64,000 bases of DNA from Strigamia acuminata (GCA_949358305.1 CASHSZ010000019.1:1-64000); one strand, 5' to 3'; shown: positions 10,130 through 22,530, counted from the first letter of the stretch. Notes: generated from the sequence alone by a model not told the origin. Translations and numbers: made by a program.

Positions 10130-12600
10130 TAATTTTAAATGAATCAAAAGTGCTTTAAAATAAATCAAAAGTGATTTAAAATGAATCAAAGTGATTTAAA
10201 ATGAATCAAAGGTGATTTAAAATGAATCAAAAGCGATATAAATTGAATCAAAATATGATCAAAACTCATTCAAAATGAATCAAAATATGATCAAAACTCA
10301 ATCTTAATGAATCAAAATGAATAAAAAAAAAAAGAATGAAAATTTTGAATGAAACAAATACTTAATCAAAATGAATCAAAAATGATTCAAAACTTAAACA
10401 AAAGAAATCAAAACTTAATCAAATGAATCAAAATCAATCAAAACTGATTCAAAACGAAATCAAAATGAATCAAAGTGATTTCAAATGAATCAAAAGTGAT
10501 TTAAAATTTATCAAAACTTAATCAAAATATATCAAAACTTAATGAAATGAAATCAAAACTTAATGAAATCAAATCAAAACTTAATGAAATGAAATCAAAA
10601 CTTAATGAAATGAAATCAAAACTTAAACAAAAGAAATCAAAACTTAATCAAACTGAATCAAAATTGTTTCAAAACTTTATCAAAATGAAACAAAACTGAT
10701 TCAAAACTTAATCAAAATGAATCAAAAATGTTTCAAAACTTAATCAAAATCAATCAAAACTGATTCAAAACAAAATCAAATTGAATCAAAGTGATTTCAA
10801 ATAAATCAAAAGTGATTTAAAATTTATCAAAACTTAATCAAAATATATCAAAACTTAATGAAATGAAATCAAAACTTAATGAAATGAAATCAAAACTTAA
10901 TGAAATGAAATCAAAACTTAATGAAATGAAATCAAAACTTAAACAAAAGAAATCAAAACTTAATCAAACTGAATCAAAATTGTTTCAAAACTTTATCAAA
11001 ATGAAACAAAACTGATTCAAAACTTCAAAACTTAAACAAAAGAAATCAAAACTTAATCAAACTGAATCAAAATTGTTTCAAAACTTTATCAAAATGAAAC
11101 AAAACTGATTCAAAACTTAATCAAAATGAATCAAAAAATGTTTCAAAACTTAATCAAAATCAATCAAAACTGATTCAAAACGAAATCAAATTGAATCAAA
11201 GTGATTTCAAATGAATCAAAAGTGATTTAAAATTTATCAAAACTTAATCAAAATATATCAAAACTTAATGAAATGAAATCAAAACTTAATGAAATGAAAT
11301 CAAAACTTAATGAAATGAAATCAAAACTTAATGAAATGAAATCAAAACTTAAACAAAAGAAATCAAAAACTTAATCAAACTGAATCAAAATTGTTTCAAA
11401 ACTTTATCAAAATGAAACAAAACTGATTCAAAACTTAATCAAAATGAATCAAAAAATGTTTCAAAACTTAATCAAAATCAATCAAAACTGATTCAAAACG
11501 AAATCAAATTGAATCAAAGTGATTTCAAATGAATCAAAAGTGATTTAAAATTTATCAAAACTTAATCAAAATATATCAAAACTTAATGAAATCAAATCAA
11601 AACTTAATGAAATCAAATCAAAACTTAAACAAAATAAATCAAAACTAAATCCAAATGAAATCAAAACTAAATCTAAATGAAATCAAAACTAAATCCAAAT
11701 GAAATCAAAACTAAATCCAAATAAAATCAAAACTAAATCCAAATGAAATCAAAACTAAATCAAAATGAAATCAAAACTTAAACAAATAAAATCAAAACTT
11801 AATCAAAATAAATCAAATAAATAAAAAAGGAATCAAAATTTCAAATGAAACAAATACTTAATCAAAATAAATAAAAAAAAAAAAAATGAAATCAAAACTT
11901 AAACAAATGAAATCAAAACTAAATCCAAATGGAATCAAAACTTAATCAAAATGAAATCAAATCACATTCAAAACTAAATCCAAATGATATCAAAACTTAA
12001 ACAAATAAAATCAAAAACTTAAACAAATGAAATCAAAACTTAAACAAATGAAATTAAAACTTAAACAAATGAAATCAAAACTTAAACAAATGAAATCAAA
12101 ACTTAAACAAATGAAATCAAAACTAAAACAAAATAAATCAAAACTTAATCAAAACTTAATCCAAATGAAGTCAAATCTCAATCAAAACTGAATCGAAATG
12201 AAATCAAAACTCATTCAAAACTTAATCGTAATGATACAAATACTCAATCAAAACTTAATCAAAATGAAACAAAATGAATCAAAACTAATTCAAAACTTAA
12301 TCAAAATGAATCAAAAATGATTCAAAACTTAAACAAAATAAATCAAAACTTAATCAAATGAAATCAAAACTCAATCAAAACTTTAATTGAAATGAAACAA
12401 ATACTTAATCAAAACTTAATCAAAATGAAAACAAATCTCAATCAAAACTTAATCGAAATGAAATCAAAACTGAATCAAAACTTAATTGTAATGAAACAAA
12501 TACTTAATCAAATGAATCAAAACTGATTCCAAAACTTAATCGAATGTTTCAAAACTTAATCAAAAATGATTCAACATTTATTCAAAATGAAGCAAATACT
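10130..12600. repeat. 2.5-kb AATCAAAACTTAA satellite, left arm
   Basis: Degenerate short units such as AATCAAAACTTAATG and AATCAAAACTGATTC are organised into a higher-order unit of about 370 bp. That unit recurs at least three times (for example the blocks containing TTGTTTCAAAACTTTATC near 10664, 10980, 11070 and 11390). The plus strand is almost free of G, while the right arm has the complementary T-rich strand. Copy number differs slightly between arms. Confidence 0.9.
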
Positions 12601-12791
12601 TAATCAATTTTTACTTCATAATTTATAGATTAAACTGATAATTTGTTGATTTCTCTTAGATTTGATTGAAATGTCACTCAGAACTTTCACTGCTGGGAAA
12701 TAATGATTAAAAATAAAAGTAAAAAAATAAAAAAAAATAAAAAAAAATAAATAATGGATTTTAAAATAACAAAATTTATTTTTTATAATTT

Positions 12792-13304
12792 TTACCATGC
12801 TTTGCGACAATGGGGACATTTATGAACAAACTTCCCCCATTCTCTTATACAAATGTGGTGAAAAGTATGTCCACACCCTAACATATTAACATTTTCTCCT
12901 ATACAAATTACATTACTACAAATGATACAATCCTTGTTAATATCCTCCAAAAGTATTTCTGGAATTAGTTGCACTGCAGGTGGAACTGCTACATCTGCGG
13001 GTGGAGGTAGTATTTCTGCTAATGGAGCTGCTACATCTGGTGGAGGTAGTATGTTTGCTGCTTGAGGTCCTACATCTGCTGGTGGTTGCAGATATCGCAA
13101 CATTTGTTGCTGCTCACTCATTATCAACTCCAATGTCTGAATGTGATTTTGGAGTGATTGAATATGTTCACGCATATTTTCGTTTTCCTCATTTTGCTGC
13201 TGTATGTATTGGAAAACATACCGGAGCTCGCCTGGTCTTGGGATATTCATCATCTGTTGCGGTGATAGTAATGGTGGAGAATTTGCTGCACGTTTTTCTT
13301 CCAT
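12792..13304 (-). CDS. gene B: RING-H2 protein, 170 residues (left arm)
   Basis: Single-exon frame on the minus strand. Residues 30-72 are a Gln/Glu-rich coiled coil. Residues 73-112 contain repeated PPADV/PPPDVAAP segments. Residues 126-166 form a RING-H2 finger: C126-x2-C129-x14-C144-x-H146-x2-H149-x2-C152-x10-C163-x2-C166. RING fingers of this kind recruit E2 enzymes and act as ubiquitin ligases; the coiled coil suggests a dimer. It differs from the right-arm copy by one residue (Ser versus Pro at position 14). The nearby frame on the opposite strand (12980-13369) is an antisense shadow. Confidence 0.85.
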   Translation of the reverse strand: MEEKRAANSPPLLSPQQMMNIPRPGELRYVFQYIQQQNEENENMREHIQSLQNHIQTLELIMSEQQQMLRYLQPPADVGPQAANILPPPDVAAPLAEILPPPADVAVPPAVQLIPEILLEDINKDCIICSNVICIGENVNMLGCGHTFHHICIREWGKFVHKCPHCRKAW

Positions 13305-13385
13305 TATTTCTTCTGTGTGTTCGAATATTTGAAGTGGTGCTCTCTATGTCAAGTTTGTCTATGCTGTAGAGTCTTTAAGTAAACC

Positions 13386-13393
13386 CTTTTATA
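13386..13393 (-). promoter_or_regulatory. TATA box of gene B, left arm
   Basis: TATAAAAG on the minus strand, 82 bp upstream of the gene B ATG. It is the mirror of 17418-17425. Confidence 0.65.
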
Positions 13394-14342
13394 CCTACTC
13401 TTGCTGTAAGATCACCTGACACCACCACCACCATTATTCATATTGTTTTGTATGTAGTTGTCATCATTTTCCATTGTTTTCAAAGAATGTGCACTCTATT
13501 TTTAAACAAAGTTGTTTTTCACAATTGTAGTCCCCCTTAATGACTTTCAGGTGCATGTTTACGTGAAACTATCACCATTATTCAGTGTACATTAGGTCTA
13601 GTTTTTAACATTTTCCTTGTTTTCAAAAATAAAAGTCAACTCTATTTTTAAACAACTTTGTTTTTTACATATATATATATATATAGTACTCCTTATTTTA
13701 CTTGAAGAGTTTCTTTAGATTTGTTTGAAATGTCTCTCAGAACTCTCTCTAATGACAAACCCAAACTAATCCATTAAATTAATTTATTATTTCCCTTCAT
13801 CAATTAATAATTTTTTCTTTCTTTTATCGTTTTTTCTCATTTTTCAACTTTCCTTCAAACAACTTCTAAATTCCACCTACATTTTAAATAACTGAATTTT
13901 ACAAAGAAACTAAATTTTTTTTTTAAATAAATTATACAAAAAGTAACTAAATTTTTAACTAATTTATAGAAGTTTATAGAAACTAAATTCATAAAACTTT
14001 TAAAACCTTTAATTTGCAACAATGTCAGCCTCCAATTATTGAGAATGTGCAGTGATTTTATGACGACAAGTGTTGCGGTGATATCATTTTTAGATCTCTA
14101 CAGATTTTTTTAATTGTATAAAATTAATTATCAAGAACTATAAAGGTGTTCTCTAGATATTATAGAAAAAATCAGATAAATCTTCCTTAAAAAAAAAAAA
14201 AAAAATGCAAATCCTCACTCTTATTTCATCTCATTTATTTTTTTTTTTTAAAGATAAATGGATAACTCAGAGAGAAAAAAAGTACACACATAATTTTCAA
14301 ACAATACAATTATTTAAAGCATCACACAAAAAAAAAAATGAT
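13394..14342. other. A/T-rich spacer between genes B and C, left arm
   Basis: No coding potential seen. It contains a short (TA)n run near 13670 and T- and A-runs near 13920 and 14190. It is mirrored at 16469-17417. Confidence 0.5.
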
Positions 14343-14846
14343 TCAGTTATCCGGGAATATTTCCTTTGGGTGGGGCCAAGGAATAAAAGTAGTTGATGAC
14401 ATTTCTTTCTCCATCAGAGGTAATACTGCTTCAGGGGCATTCCCGCAAATGCTTTCATCACTTGAAGTCGAGAAAGTAACATCTAAGGAGAAAAAACAAA
14501 GAGAAATTAAAAAAAAAAAATAATAATAATAATAATAATATTAATAATTTTAAATGCTGACAGAAAATGTTTTACTTACACCCCATTGCATATCCAAATA
14601 TCATTATAAAAAAAGAAATAATGGTCATTAAAAGCCATCTCCTCTTGTTGAAAAAAATTGAGCAAGTCTAAACATTTTAAAAAAATAATAATAATAATAA
14701 TAATAATAATTAAAATTCATTGTCTTAGAATTAGTAAAATATCTCACCATCATGCTAATTTTCCTCATAATTTCATTAGAAGAAACTTGTTCATCTTCAC
14801 TCCTTTCAAATTGAGAGAGATTTACCTGAACAGCAATTTCAACCAT
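14343..14846 (-). CDS. gene C: spliced small membrane protein, three exons (left arm)
   Basis: Exons on the minus strand: 14748-14846 (start ATG), 14580-14667 and 14343-14482 (stop TGA). The donors are GTGAGA and GTAAGT, both acceptors end in TAG, and phases 0 and 1 join correctly to give 108 residues. The N-terminal 40 residues are hydrophilic. Exon 2 has a basic KRR stop-transfer-like start followed by one membrane helix (about residues 43-62, WLLMTIISFFIMIFGYAMG). The C-terminal 46 residues are polar with one Cys and end in a Pro-rich tail (WPHPKEIFPDN). A single-pass membrane protein is likely. No family is recognised. The poly-ATT tract in the first intron makes longer single-frame readings unreliable. 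Confidence 0.65.
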
Positions 14847-15964
14847 GTCTGATGCATAAAGTTTTAACTATTAGTTTCACTTTTCTAAAATAACACAGGA
14901 AATACAGGAAAGGTGGGTTAAATATAGAAAAAAAAAAGGGGAGAAATAAAACTTTTATTGATGGAGTAATCTGGTGGTGAAATTCACTTCCACTTTTATT
15001 TTTATTTTTTTTTTTTTTTTTTTTACAAAATTCAGAATATTTCATCTAAAATCATCCAAATATGATAAAATTTCGTAATATTTCATCTATTTTCAACTAA
15101 TTATAATAAAAATCGTAATATTTTATGTAATTCCATCCAAAATTTGATAAAGCTCATAATATTTTTTCTAATTTCAACTGAAATATGATGCAATTATGGA
15201 ATATTTTATGAAATTTCAACTGAAATAATTTTTTTTTTAAACATAAAATTTTATTCATTTCTTTACATTTAACAAATTTTATCACCAATGATTTCTACAC
15301 AAGGAGCATTTACGAGTATTACATCTCCATTCCACTATGAATTTGCAAAAACATCCCTCTTTGAAGTTTGAAAACACCACCTCTGCCCCGCATTGCTTTA
15401 AACTTGAAATTATTTTTTATGTGCGGGGCAGAGGGGTGTTTTCAATCTTCAAAGGGGATGTTTTTGCAAATTCATAGTGGAATGGAGATGTAATACTCGC
15501 AAATGCTCCTTGTGTAGAAATCATTGGTGATAAAATTTGTTAAATGTAAAGAAATGAATAAAATTTTATGTTTAAAAAAAAAATTATTTCAGTTGAAATT
15601 TCATAAAATATTCCATAATTGCATCATATTTCAGTTGAAATTAGAAAAAATATTATGAGCTTTATCAAATTTTGGATGGAATTACATAAAATATTACGAT
15701 TTTTATTATAATTAGTTGAAAATAGATGAAATATTACGAAATTTTATCATATTTGGATGATTTTAGATGAAATATTCTGAATTTTGTAAAAAAAAAAAAA
15801 AAAAAATAAAAATAAAAGTGGAAGTGAATTTCACCACCAGATTACTCCATCAATAAAAGTTTTATTTCTCCCCTTTTTTTTTTCTATATTTAACCCACCT
15901 TTCCTGTATTTTCTGTGTTATTTTAGAAAAGTGAAACTAATAGTTAAAACTTTATGCATCAGAC
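14847..15964. other. centre of the palindrome
   Basis: The inner arms are A/T-rich with a repeated CGTAATATTTTATG-type motif of about 55 bp. The arms meet at GCCCCGCA (ends 15392) and TGCGGGGC (starts 15422) around a 29-bp spacer, 15393-15421. Slight mismatches (for example GAGGTGG versus GAGGGG near the centre) show that the two arms are not machine-identical. The two gene C promoters must lie here, back to back. Confidence 0.85.
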
Positions 15965-16468
15965 ATGGTTGAAATTGCTGTTCAGGTAAATCTCTCTCAA
16001 TTTGAAAGGAGTGAAGATGAACAAGTTTCTTCTAATGAAATTATGAGGAAAATTAGCATGATGGTGAGATATTTTACTAATTCTAAGACAATGAATTTTA
16101 ATTATTATTATTATTATTATTATTATTTTTTTAAAATGTTTAGACTTGCTCAATTTTTTTCAACAAGAGGAGATGGCTTTTAATGACCATTATTTCTTTT
16201 TTTATAATGATATTTGGATATGCAATGGGGTGTAAGTAAAACATTTTCTGTCAGCATTTAAAATTATTAATATTATTATTATTATTATTATTTTTTTTTT
16301 TTAATTTCTCTTTGTTTTTTCTCCTTAGATGTTACTTTCTCGACTTCAAGTGATGAAAGCATTTGCGGGAATGCCCCTGAAGCAGTATTACCTCTGATGG
16401 AGAAAGAAATGTCATCAACTACTTTTATTCCTTGGCCCCACCCAAAGGAAATATTCCCGGATAACTGA
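15965..16468 (+). CDS. gene C: spliced small membrane protein, three exons (right arm)
   Basis: Mirror of 14343-14846. Exons 15965-16063, 16144-16231 and 16329-16468, with donors GTGAGA (16064) and GTAAGT (16232) and acceptors ending TAG at 16143 and 16328. The predicted protein (108 residues, one central membrane helix) is the same as in the left arm. Preserving coding sequence and splice sites in both arms suggests recent duplication or gene conversion between arms. Confidence 0.65.
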
Positions 16469-17417
16469 ATCATTTTTTTTTTTTGTGTGATGCTTTAAAT
16501 AATTGTATTGTTTGAAAATTATGTGTGTACTTTTTTTCTCTCTGAGTTATCCATTTATCTTTAAAAAAAAAAAATAAATGAGATGAAATAAGAGTGAGGA
16601 TTTGCATTTTTTTTTTTTTTTTAAGGAAGATTTATCTGATTTTTTCTATAATATCTAGAGAACACCTTTATAGTTCTTGATAATTAATTTTATACAATTA
16701 AAAAAATCTGTAGAGATCTAAAAATGATATCACCGCAACACTTGTCGTCATAAAATCACTGCACATTCTCAATAATTGGAGGCTGACATTGTTGCAAATT
16801 AAAGGTTTTAAAAGTTTTATGAATTTAGTTTCTATAAACTTCTATAAATTAGTTAAAAATTTAGTTACTTTTTGTATAATTTATTTAAAAAAAAAATTTA
16901 GTTTCTTTGTAAAATTCAGTTATTTAAAATGTAGGTGGAATTTAGAAGTTGTTTGAAGGAAAGTTGAAAAATGAGAAAAAACGATAAAAGAAAGAAAAAA
17001 TTATTAATTGATGAAGGAAAATAATAAATTAATTTAATGGATTAGTTTGGGTTTGTCATTAGAGAGAGTTCTGAGAGACATTTCAAACAAATCTAAAGAA
17101 ACTCTTCAAGTAAAATAAGGAGTACTATATATATATATATATGTAAAAAACAAAGTTGTTTAAAAATAGAGTTGACTTTTATTTTTGAAAACAAGGAAAA
17201 TGTTAAAAACTAGACCTAATGTACACTGAATAATGGTGATAGTTTCACGTAAACATGCACCTGAAAGTCATTAAGGGGGACTACAATTGTGAAAAACAAC
17301 TTTGTTTAAAAATAGAGTGCACATTCTTTGAAAACAATGGAAAATGATGACAACTACATACAAAACAATATGAATAATGGTGGTGGTGGTGTCAGGTGAT
17401 CTTACAGCAAGAGTAGG
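16469..17417. other. A/T-rich spacer between genes C and B, right arm
   Basis: Mirror of 13394-14342. No coding potential seen. Confidence 0.5.
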
Positions 17418-17425
17418 TATAAAAG
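17418..17425 (+). promoter_or_regulatory. TATA box of gene B, right arm
   Basis: TATAAAAG, 82 bp upstream of the ATG at 17507, with an A/C-rich leader between. Confidence 0.65.
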
Positions 17426-17506
17426 GGTTTACTTAAAGACTCTACAGCATAGACAAACTTGACATAGAGAGCACCACTTCAAATATTCGAACACACAGAA
17501 GAAATA

Positions 17507-18019
17507 ATGGAAGAAAAACGTGCAGCAAATTCTCCACCATTACTACCACCGCAACAGATGATGAATATCCCAAGACCAGGCGAGCTCCGGTATGTTTTCC
17601 AATACATACAGCAGCAAAATGAGGAAAACGAAAATATGCGTGAACATATTCAATCACTCCAAAATCACATTCAGACATTGGAGTTGATAATGAGTGAGCA
17701 GCAACAAATGTTGCGATATCTGCAACCACCAGCAGATGTAGGACCTCAAGCAGCAAACATACTACCTCCACCAGATGTAGCAGCTCCATTAGCAGAAATA
17801 CTACCTCCACCCGCAGATGTAGCAGTTCCACCTGCAGTGCAACTAATTCCAGAAATACTTTTGGAGGATATTAACAAGGATTGTATCATTTGTAGTAATG
17901 TAATTTGTATAGGAGAAAATGTTAATATGTTAGGGTGTGGACATACTTTTCACCACATTTGTATAAGAGAATGGGGGAAGTTTGTTCATAAATGTCCCCA
18001 TTGTCGCAAAGCATGGTAA
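17507..18019 (+). CDS. gene B: RING-H2 protein, 170 residues (right arm)
   Basis: Mirror copy of 12792-13304 with the same coiled coil, PPADV repeats and RING-H2 ligands; the only residue difference I see is Pro instead of Ser at position 14. It ends 12 bp before an AATAAA at 18031, so the transcript probably stops before the satellite. It is transcribed outward, away from the centre, as is its left-arm twin. Confidence 0.85.
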   Translation: MEEKRAANSPPLLPPQQMMNIPRPGELRYVFQYIQQQNEENENMREHIQSLQNHIQTLELIMSEQQQMLRYLQPPADVGPQAANILPPPDVAAPLAEILPPPADVAVPPAVQLIPEILLEDINKDCIICSNVICIGENVNMLGCGHTFHHICIREWGKFVHKCPHCRKAW

Positions 18020-18219
18020 AAATTATAAAAAATAAATTTTGTTATTTTAAAATCCATTATTTATTTTTTTTTATTTTTTTTTATTTTTTTACTTTTATTT
18101 TTAATCATTATTTCCCAGCAGTGAAAGTTCTGAGTGACATTTCAATCAAATCTAAGAGAAATCAACAAATTATCAGTTTAATCTATAAATTATGAAGTAA
18201 AAATTGATTAAGTATTTGC

Positions 18220-20700
18220 TTCATTTTGAATAAATGTTGAATCATTTTTGATTAAGTTTTGAAACATTCGATTAAGTTTTGGAATCAGTTTTGATTCATT
18301 TGATTAAGTATTTGTTTCATTACAATTAAGTTTTGATTCAGTTTTGATTTCATTTCGATTAAGTTTTGATTGAGATTTGTTTTCATTTTGATTAAGTTTT
18401 GATTAAGTATTTGTTTCATTTCAATTAAAGTTTTGATTGAGTTTTGATTTCATTTGATTAAGTTTTGATTTATTTTGTTTAAGTTTTGAATCATTTTTGA
18501 TTCATTTTGATTAAGTTTTGAATTAGTTTTGATTCATTTTGTTTCATTTTGATTAAGTTTTGATTGAGTATTTGTATCATTACGATTAAGTTTTGAATGA
18601 GTTTTGATTTCATTTCGATTCAGTTTTGATTGAGATTTGACTTCATTTGGATTAAGTTTTGATTAAGTTTTGATTTATTTTGTTTTAGTTTTGATTTCAT
18701 TTGTTTAAGTTTTGATTTCATTTGTTTAAGTTTTGATTTCATTTGTTTAAGTTTTAATTTCATTTGTTTAAGTTTTGATTTCATTTGTTTAAGTTTTTGA
18801 TTTTATTTGTTTAAGTTTTGATATCATTTGGATTTAGTTTTGAATGTGATTTGATTTCATTTTGATTAAGTTTTGATTCCATTTGGATTTAGTTTTGATT
18901 TCATTTGTTTAAGTTTTGATTTCATTTTTTTTTTTTTATTTATTTTGATTAAGTATTTGTTTCATTTGAAATTTTGATTCCTTTTTTATTTATTTGATTT
19001 ATTTTGATTAAGTTTTGATTTTATTTGTTTAAGTTTTGATTTCATTTTGATTTAGTTTTGATTTCATTTGGATTTAGTTTTGATTTTATTTGGATTTAGT
19101 TTTGATTTCATTTGGATTTAGTTTTGATTTCATTTAGATTTAGTTTTGATTTCATTTGGATTTAGTTTTGATTTATTTTGTTTAAGTTTTGATTTGATTT
19201 CATTAAGTTTTGATTTGATTTCATTAAGTTTTGATTTGATTTCATTAAGTTTTGATATATTTTGATTAAGTTTTGATAAATTTTAAATCACTTTTGATTC
19301 ATTTGAAATCACTTTGATTCAATTTGATTTCGTTTTGAATCAGTTTTGATTGATTTTGATTAAGTTTTGAAACATTTTTTGATTCATTTTGATTAAGTTT
19401 TGAATCAGTTTTGTTTCATTTTGATAAAGTTTTGAAACAATTTTGATTCAGTTTGATTAAGTTTTTGATTTCTTTTGTTTAAGTTTTGATTTCATTTCAT
19501 TAAGTTTTGATTTCATTTCATTAAGTTTTGATTTCATTTCATTAAGTTTTGATTTCATTTCATTAAGTTTTGATATATTTTGATTAAGTTTTGATAAATT
19601 TTAAATCACTTTTGATTCATTTGAAATCACTTTGATTCAATTTGATTTCGTTTTGAATCAGTTTTGATTGATTTTGATTAAGTTTTGAAACATTTTTTGA
19701 TTCATTTTGATTAAGTTTTGAATCAGTTTTGTTTCATTTTGATAAAGTTTTGAAACAATTTTGATTCAGTTTGATTAAGTTTTGATTTCTTTTGTTTAAG
19801 TTTTGAAGTTTTGAATCAGTTTTGTTTCATTTTGATAAAGTTTTGAAACAATTTTGATTCAGTTTGATTAAGTTTTGATTTCTTTTGTTTAAGTTTTGAT
19901 TTCATTTCATTAAGTTTTGATTTCATTTCATTAAGTTTTGATTTCATTTCATTAAGTTTTGATTTCATTTCATTAAGTTTTGATATATTTTGATTAAGTT
20001 TTGATAAATTTTAAATCACTTTTGATTTATTTGAAATCACTTTGATTCAATTTGATTTTGTTTTGAATCAGTTTTGATTGATTTTGATTAAGTTTTGAAA
20101 CATTTTTGATTCATTTTGATTAAGTTTTGAATCAGTTTTGTTTCATTTTGATAAAGTTTTGAAACAATTTTGATTCAGTTTGATTAAGTTTTGATTTCTT
20201 TTGTTTAAGTTTTGATTTCATTTCATTAAGTTTTGATTTCATTTCATTAAGTTTTGATTTGATTTCATTAAGTTTTGATTTCATTTCATTAAGTTTTGAT
20301 ATATTTTGATTAAGTTTTGATAAATTTTAAATCACTTTTGATTCATTTGAAATCACTTTGATTCATTTTGATTTCGTTTTGAATCAGTTTTGATTGATTT
20401 TGATTCATTTGATTAAGTTTTGATTTCTTTTGTTTAAGTTTTGAATCATTTTTGATTCATTTTGATTAAGTATTTGTTTCATTCAAAATTTTCATTCTTT
20501 TTTTTTTTATTCATTTTGATTCATTAAGATTGAGTTTTGATCATATTTTGATTCATTTTGAATGAGTTTTGATCATATTTTGATTCAATTTATATCGCTT
20601 TTGATTCATTTTAAATCACCTTTGATTCATTTTAAATCACTTTGATTCATTTTAAATCACTTTTGATTTATTTTAAAGCACTTTTGATTCATTTAAAATT
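18220..20700. repeat. 2.5-kb satellite, right arm
   Basis: Inverted copy of 10130-12600, here as TTAAGTTTTGATT-type units on the plus strand. A few units are gained, lost or changed relative to the left arm, which accounts for part of the 17-bp difference in arm length. Confidence 0.9.
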
Positions 20701-21287
20701 ACTCACCATCTGTAGAATCAGGAAGAGGTTCAATGTGTTGTCGTGTCATAATATCATAACACCAACGGGTTGAGTTTGGGTGGGTATGATCCGCTCGATT
20801 AGATCCAATTGAATAGAGTTCCAATATTCACTTGAAAGTAGTTGTGTTCTCAGCAAAATGTGATGCGTAACAATAGATTGCTATGGACTCCTGTTAACAC
20901 AGTGAATGGTACACCAGCTCAAACTCCTCATGCAGTTCATTAGTCTTCATGCAACGTAAGTGCTGCACAGGTTACTCGTTTTCATTCACATAACCTCAAG
21001 CTGCTCGCGCACCTACTAGTGAGAAATCATAGAAACAATATATGCATACATGATATTACAGTTTATGCTGTATTTCAAAGGAAGAGATATACATTATTAT
21101 GTTAAAAAAAAAAAGGAGACTACAACCCCAATTCAATGGTAGAATGAAAATAAAGCAATTTTATCGCTAACTTATAATTAATATAAAGTAGAAATATGTA
21201 CAAAAAAATCTAAACAAAAAGTATACAATTTCCATTATATCAATACAAATAACAAATTAAGTAGAAATCTAATCTTCATCATTTTCA
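20701..21287. other. gene A 3' region, right arm
   Basis: Mirror of 9544-10129. No additional gene is supported. Confidence 0.4.
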
Positions 21288-21797
21288 TCAGAAAACACGA
21301 GATGTGGTTGAAGTTTCAATTCCAGTTGCAGCAGGTGTTTCCTCCTCATCAAATGGGTTACAATCTTGCAGCTTTGCCAATGCCACATCAATGGTTGAAA
21401 ATATATATGATTTATACATCAAGAGTTGACGCCATTGATCAATAGGAAGAATAATAAACATTCCTGGGATACAAGAACACCATATCTTCATGGATACAAC
21501 TGCAGTTTTTGACTTGCTTATGCTAACTAATACACCACCACAGTCAATAGATGATGATGTTTTCATTGGATTGTTTTTCATAGATGAAAGTTCGCTTGAA
21601 ATCTGCTCCCAATGGTTCACGAAATCATAAAATAATGACGTATTCATAGCCATACCTTCACAACTAGGATAAAGTTTTCCATTCGAGCAAGATTGAAAAC
21701 GTCTCAGGTGGATAAAAACAGTTGACAAAAATGAGGTGATTTGGCAATAATTCTCCCCACCAAGTGAGAGGATTCTGCTGCTTGTAGTAGTACACAT
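21288..21797 (-). CDS. gene A: 169-residue possible PC4-like protein (right arm)
   Basis: Mirror copy of 9034-9543; the predicted protein is identical. It is transcribed inward from the element end toward the satellite, convergent with gene B. See the left-arm entry for the domain reasoning and its limits. Confidence 0.6.
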   Translation of the reverse strand: MCTTTSSRILSLGGENYCQITSFLSTVFIHLRRFQSCSNGKLYPSCEGMAMNTSLFYDFVNHWEQISSELSSMKNNPMKTSSSIDCGGVLVSISKSKTAVVSMKIWCSCIPGMFIILPIDQWRQLLMYKSYIFSTIDVALAKLQDCNPFDEEETPAATGIETSTTSRVF

Positions 21798-21875
21798 GGC
21801 TAGTTTGTGAAAGAAATGGTGAGTATCCCAAAATGCGATGGAAGAAGGGAAGAGAAGTGTGTAGGAAATTGCAGG

Positions 21876-21883
21876 TATATATA
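21876..21883 (-). promoter_or_regulatory. TATA box of gene A, right arm
   Basis: TATATATA on the minus strand, about 80 bp upstream of the ATG at 21797. Confidence 0.6.
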
Positions 21884-21899
21884 CATTACTAGTTTCTCA

Positions 21900-22530
21900 C
21901 TGGTTAGGATGTCAAGCCAATAATATCCCTCCTTTGGGTTAAAGTAGCCTTTGGGTTCATTGAAAATTTAGGAAAAACAACAACATGATACATAAGTAAA
22001 GAAAAACAACAATAACAAATAATAGTCTAGGACACAATGATCAAATGATAAGTCTAATTGAATGATGATACCAGGGTCCTTTGAAAATTTGGGAAAAACA
22101 TCAACAGGGCACTTAAGTAAAGAAAAACACCAATAACAAATAACAGTCTAGGATACAAAGATCAAATGATAAGACTAATTGATTGATAATTCCAAGAGAT
22201 CAAAGATGACTAGCCAATAATATCCTGCCTTTAGTTAATAGTAACCTAAGGGTCCTTTGAATTTTGAGAAAAACAACGAGGCACTTAAGTAAAGTAAAAC
22301 AACAATAACAAATAATAGACTAAGACACAATGATCTAATGATCTAATTGATTGAAGCAATTAGTCACCCCCACTTAGCTCTCCCCTTATCTCCCCCTCTC
22401 CTTATCTCCCCCTCCTCTTATCTCCCCCTCCCCTTATCTTCCCCTCCCCTTATCTCTCCCCCCACTTAACCCTCACCACCCCCACCCCCCCCCCCCCTCA
22501 CCACCAACCACTGGCCCAGGATCCCCATAA
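21900..22530. repeat. subterminal repeats, right arm
   Basis: Mirror of the left subterminal region: three copies of the 120-170 bp repeat (about 21900-22340), then C-rich units of the CTTATCTCCCC type and a run of C near 22480-22498. Confidence 0.85.

Noticed and set aside
10130-12600. CRISPR-like repeat array.
   Set aside because: Units are degenerate, contiguous and without unique spacers, and the genome is eukaryotic.
12980-13369. 129-codon plus-strand frame over the RING gene (mirror at 17442-17831).
   Set aside because: Exact antisense of gene B with Leu/Val-rich content produced by its codon pattern; no promoter.
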